Of a stretch of DNA of 8,680 bases, positions 6,172 through 8,680 are shown piece after piece. The stretch lies in NCBI GenBank assembly GCA_027317645.1, contig DAHVQS010000069.1, forward strand, positions 1 through 8,680, in the 5' to 3' direction. Source of the DNA: Paenalcaligenes sp021793095. GTDB lineage: Bacteria; Pseudomonadota; Gammaproteobacteria; Burkholderiales; Burkholderiaceae_B. Position 1 is the first letter of the stretch; each line of letters opens with the position of its first letter. The notes under the pieces were generated by a model. That model searched no databases. It was not told the DNA's origin and saw only the letters and a list, made by a program, of their open reading frames with translations. A program made the position numbers and the translations under genes.

Positions 6172-7446
6172 ATGACCGCACCATTAGTTTCAATTTTCTT
6201 TGCCCTACTTTTGTTTGGGCTGCCGATTTTTGCTGCGCTTGCCTTAGCGGTGACCGCCACTTTGTATTTTTTCGGCGCGATTAACCCGGTTGTCGTGCCG
6301 ATGCGCATGTTTTCGGGGATGAACAACTTTTCTTTGATGTCCATTCCCTTTTTCATTTTGGCGGCCGAGCTCATGCGTATCGGTGGGTTGTCTGATCGAC
6401 TCATCGATTTGGCCAAATCTATTATTGGTTGGGTACCTGGGGGGCTGGCGGCTGCAGGGGTATTGGCCTGTTTATTCTTTGGCTCTATATCCGGCTCTAG
6501 CCCTGCGACGGTGATTGCTATTGGCACCATCATGTACCCGGCGCTGGTCGATGCGGGCTATAGCAAGCGTTTTTCTATCGGCTTGTTGACCACAGCGGGC
6601 ACCTTAGGGCCCATCGTACCGCCCAGTATTGCCCTGATTATTTACGGTTCCGTTACAGGTTCTTCGGTTGGGCGTTTGTTTGCCGCTGGTTTGCTGCCTG
6701 CGATTTTAGTCGCCGTATTATTGATTAGCTATTGCATTGGCATATCGATGCTGCGCCGTTACCCGCGTGAGGGGACACCTTCCTTGAAAGAGATGGGGGC
6801 CGCACTCAAACACGCCGCCTGGGGGCTGGGCTTGCCCGTCTTATTATTAGGGGGGATTTATTCGGGGGTGTTTACGCCCACCGAATCCGCCGCGGTTGCC
6901 TGTCTGTACGGTTGGATCGTGGGGGCATTGATTTACCGTAATATCAGCCTCAAAGAAACGCTGGGCATTTTGAAAAACTCCGGCTTGGTGGCAGGGGTAT
7001 TGCTCTTGATTACTGCTGGCGCATCGGCTTTTTCGTGGATTTTGGCCTCCACCGGTGCACCGACGCAGTTAGCGGCAGAGGTATTATCCACAACAGATTC
7101 ACCCATTTGGGTCATGCTGCTCTTTAACGTCATCATGTTGGTGGCAGGCTGTTTCCTAGACAGTGCATCAGCAATTATTATCTTGGCCCCATTGATGCAG
7201 CCCATTGCGGCTCAGGTGGGTGTGGATGCCATTCAATTTGGGGTGATTACGTTGGTCAACTTATCGATTGGTATGCTGACCCCACCGGTTGGGCTAAACT
7301 TATTTGTGGCCATGCGCATTTCAAACATGAGCCTTTATGAGGTCTTTATGTCGTGCTTGCCGTTTGTGCTGCTGATGTTGGTAGCGCTATTGGCCGTGAC
7401 GTATGTGCCGTGGTTTAGTCTGGCATTGCCAAGTTTAATTTACTAA
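6172..7446 (+). CDS. dctM: TRAP transporter large permease subunit, DctM family
   Basis: This 424-residue, very hydrophobic inner-membrane protein has about a dozen membrane segments, the usual DctM size. It forms the ion-coupled transport channel of the TRAP system. Conserved family blocks include GSISGSSPAT (104-113), GTLGPIVPPSI (143-153), SGVFTPTESAA (231-241), GCFLDSASAIIILAP (326-340) and IGMLTPPVGLNLFV (366-379). The two PP-containing blocks match the repeated hairpin motifs of the internally duplicated fold. GAGGA at 6162-6166 serves as ribosome site and touches the dctQ stop. It is the last gene of the transport operon; a strong intrinsic terminator begins 8 bp after the stop codon. 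The transported ion and solute cannot be identified from sequence, although Na+/organic acid symport is usual. Confidence 0.94.
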   Translation: MTAPLVSIFFALLLFGLPIFAALALAVTATLYFFGAINPVVVPMRMFSGMNNFSLMSIPFFILAAELMRIGGLSDRLIDLAKSIIGWVPGGLAAAGVLACLFFGSISGSSPATVIAIGTIMYPALVDAGYSKRFSIGLLTTAGTLGPIVPPSIALIIYGSVTGSSVGRLFAAGLLPAILVAVLLISYCIGISMLRRYPREGTPSLKEMGAALKHAAWGLGLPVLLLGGIYSGVFTPTESAAVACLYGWIVGALIYRNISLKETLGILKNSGLVAGVLLLITAGASAFSWILASTGAPTQLAAEVLSTTDSPIWVMLLFNVIMLVAGCFLDSASAIIILAPLMQPIAAQVGVDAIQFGVITLVNLSIGMLTPPVGLNLFVAMRISNMSLYEVFMSCLPFVLLMLVALLAVTYVPWFSLALPSLIY

Positions 7447-7453
7447 AGCATAT

Positions 7454-7488
7454 TGCCTGGGTCTGCGGATCCAGGCATTTAATTATTT
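7454..7488 (+). terminator. Strong intrinsic terminator of the TRAP operon
   Basis: TGCCTGGGTC (7454-7463) and GATCCAGGCA (7468-7477) form a 10-bp stem with one G-U pair around the tetraloop TGCG. The stem is followed by TTTAATTATTT (7478-7488). It directly follows dctM and fills almost the whole 42-bp gap to pyrC, so pyrC is probably not reached by most transcripts from the TRAP operon. Confidence 0.82.
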
Positions 7489-8564
7489 ATGACACAACCA
7501 TTAGATCAACTCACTCTTGTGCGCCCCGATGACTGGCATCTGCATGTACGCGATGGGGCGATGTTGCGCGCGGTGATCGGCCATACCGCCCGACAGTTTG
7601 GGCGGGCCATCATCATGCCTAATTTGACACCACCGGTGACGACTACGGCACAGGCCCAAGCATATAAAGCGCGTATTGATGATGCCCTCAACCAATGGGC
7701 GCAAGCATCCCCAGAGAGGGCACCCATCAGTTTCACGCCACTGATGACCTTGTATTTAACAGATAACACACCCGCTGAGGAGATCCGTCGCGCTGCTGAC
7801 TCGGGTATTGTCTATGCGGTCAAGCTTTATCCCGCGGGGGCCACCACAAATTCTGATGCGGGGGTGACTGATTTATTGGGTCGTTGTAGTGCCGTGCTCG
7901 AGCAGATGCAAGCACTGGCATGCCCTTATTAATACATGGCGAGGTCACTGATCCTGAGATTGATATCTTTGACCGTGAGGCCGCTTTTATTGAGCGGGTG
8001 ATGATTCCGTTGCGTGCTCGCTTTCCCGAGCTCAAGGTGGTGTTTGAGCATTTGACCACCCAAGAGGGGGTGCACTATGTGCGCGAGTCCGCAGGGCCGA
8101 TTGCAGCCACCATCACGCCGCAGCATTTGCTGTATAACCGTAATGACATTTTTAGTGGGGGATTGCGCCCGCATTGGTATTGCTTGCGTGTACTCAAGCG
8201 CGAGGTGCATCGACAGGCACTGTTGGATGCCGCAACCAGTGGCCATGAGCGTTTCTTTTTGGGTACCGACAGTGCCCCTCATACACGGGCCAACAAAGAG
8301 CAAAGCTGCGGTTGCGCAGGGTGTTTTACGGCTTTGCATGCGCTCGAGCTGTATGCCGAGGCTTTTGATCGTGCAGGGCGGTTGGATAATCTAGAGGCAT
8401 TTGCCAGCCGCAATGGGCCGGCATTTTATGGCTTGCCGGTGAATGAAGAGCGCATCACCTTACAGCGCACTTCTTGGCAAGTGCCGGCGGAAATCACTGT
8501 CTCCGATGCCGAGGGGGTGGTCCCGCTCGCAGCTGGCGAGACCCTGCAATGGCAGCTCATTTAA
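7489..8564 (+). pseudogene. pyrC: Dihydroorotase (class II, E. coli PyrC type), interrupted by a one-base frameshift
   Basis: PyrC cyclises N-carbamoyl-aspartate to dihydroorotate in de novo pyrimidine synthesis. The gene reads in two frames. Codons from 7489 run to a TAA at 7930-7932 (147 residues). The rest continues from about 7918 in the -1 frame to the TAA at 8562-8564. The first part carries metal-binding His17 and His19 (DDWHLHVRDG) and carbamylated Lys112 (VKLYPAGATTNS). The second carries the His of LLIHGEV (codon 7935), the His of VFEHLTT (codon 8049) and the Asp of LGTDSAPH (codon 8268). Neither half can be active alone. Restoring one G near 7917-7918 gives ALGMPLLIHGEV, exactly the family pattern, and about 358 residues in total. 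This could be true decay or an assembly error. An ATG at 7920 could restart translation but lacks a ribosome site. The start at 7489 also lacks a Shine-Dalgarno sequence. Confidence 0.9.
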
Positions 8565-8578
8565 TGGCTGCTCATTTA
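8549..8578. repeat. 15-bp tandem duplication across the pyrC / Uup-like stop codons
   Basis: ATGGCAGCTCATTTA (8549-8563) is followed at once by ATGGCTGCTCATTTA (8564-8578); 14 of 15 bases are identical. The first copy holds the last codons of pyrC and two bases of its TAA. The second ends with the stop codon (TTA on this strand) of the convergent gene. With a single copy, both genes would still keep their stops, overlapping as TTAG. Confidence 0.75.
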
Positions 8579-8680
8579 GTTGTCTTTCATTGCCTCTAAG
8601 GTTTCCCAACGGGCAAATAGCTGCTCCATTTCAGCCTCTGTTGTTTCTACTAGGGCTTCTATTTCTTGGGCCTTCTCGGG
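8576..8680 (-). CDS. C-terminal end of a probable ABC-F ATPase (Uup-like), 5' part outside the window
   Basis: On the minus strand an open frame enters at 8680 and stops with TAA at 8576-8578, giving 34 residues. The end reads EIEALVETTEAEMEQLFARW, then ETLEAMKDN. It is charged, Glu-rich and helical, with a heptad-like pattern and the closing F-A-R-W-E-x-L-E seen at the coiled-coil C-terminus of Uup and related ABC-F proteins. Those proteins are soluble ATPases tied to ribosome function and DNA-repair phenotypes. Only the tail is visible and no ATP-binding motif can be checked, so another coiled-coil protein remains possible. The gene is convergent with pyrC, with only 11 bp between the two stop codons. 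Confidence 0.55.
   Translation of the reverse strand, partial: PEKAQEIEALVETTEAEMEQLFARWETLEAMKDN

Noticed and set aside
7912..7935. Programmed ribosomal frameshift in pyrC
   Set aside because: No X-XXY-YYZ slippery heptamer, long homopolymer or clear downstream pseudoknot is visible, so a deletion or sequencing error is the simpler explanation. It is kept only as an alternative within the finding.
7929..8339. Antisense frame within the second half of pyrC
   Set aside because: It shadows highly conserved PyrC coding sequence and has no family features of its own.

Overview
The window looks like a chromosomal segment from a moderate-GC betaproteobacterium, probably order Burkholderiales and possibly an Alcaligenaceae-like genus. 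This rests on overall protein similarity, the LysR and TRAP gene types, and a long-form Sua5 gene beside the cluster. No 16S or other phylogenetic marker is present, so the assignment is inference. Every gene resembles a known family. I see no phage, insertion sequence, CRISPR array, tRNA or rRNA.

Layout from left to right: (1) the 3' end of a Sua5/TsaC-type threonylcarbamoyl-AMP synthase (+, 1-279); (2) a convergent LysR regulator (-, 239-1219) whose 3' end overlaps the Sua5 gene by 41 bp; (3) a 206-bp divergent regulatory region with two ATTG/CAAT inverted repeats; (4) a CoA-acylating (methyl)malonate-semialdehyde dehydrogenase, mmsA (+, 1426-2952); (5) a 211-bp gap with a sigma70-like promoter and a hairpin-rich leader; (6) an amidase-signature hydrolase (+, 3164-4561); (7) a complete tripartite TRAP transporter, dctP-dctQ-dctM (+, 4628-7446), ended by a strong intrinsic terminator; (8) a pyrC dihydroorotase reading frame (+, 7489-8564) broken by an apparent one-base deletion near 7917; (9) the C-terminal end of a convergent gene, probably an Uup-like ABC-F ATPase (-, 8576-8680).

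Genes 2 to 7 look like one accessory catabolic module. The divergent LysR protein would sense a substrate, and the TRAP system would import an organic acid, possibly one carrying an amide. The amidase would hydrolyse a C-N amide bond. MmsA would convert a malonate- or methylmalonate-semialdehyde intermediate to acetyl-CoA or propionyl-CoA. The enzyme needed to form the semialdehyde (a transaminase or alcohol dehydrogenase) is not in the window, so the substrate stays open. The housekeeping genes sua5, pyrC and the Uup-like gene flank the module, as if it sits between core genes.

The most notable observations are the pyrC frameshift, the very tight terminator-to-pyrC junction with no ribosome binding site, a 15-bp tandem duplication across the convergent stop codons of pyrC and the Uup-like gene, and the LysR operator/promoter geometry upstream of mmsA. 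I do not see clear evidence of a wholly new type of system.
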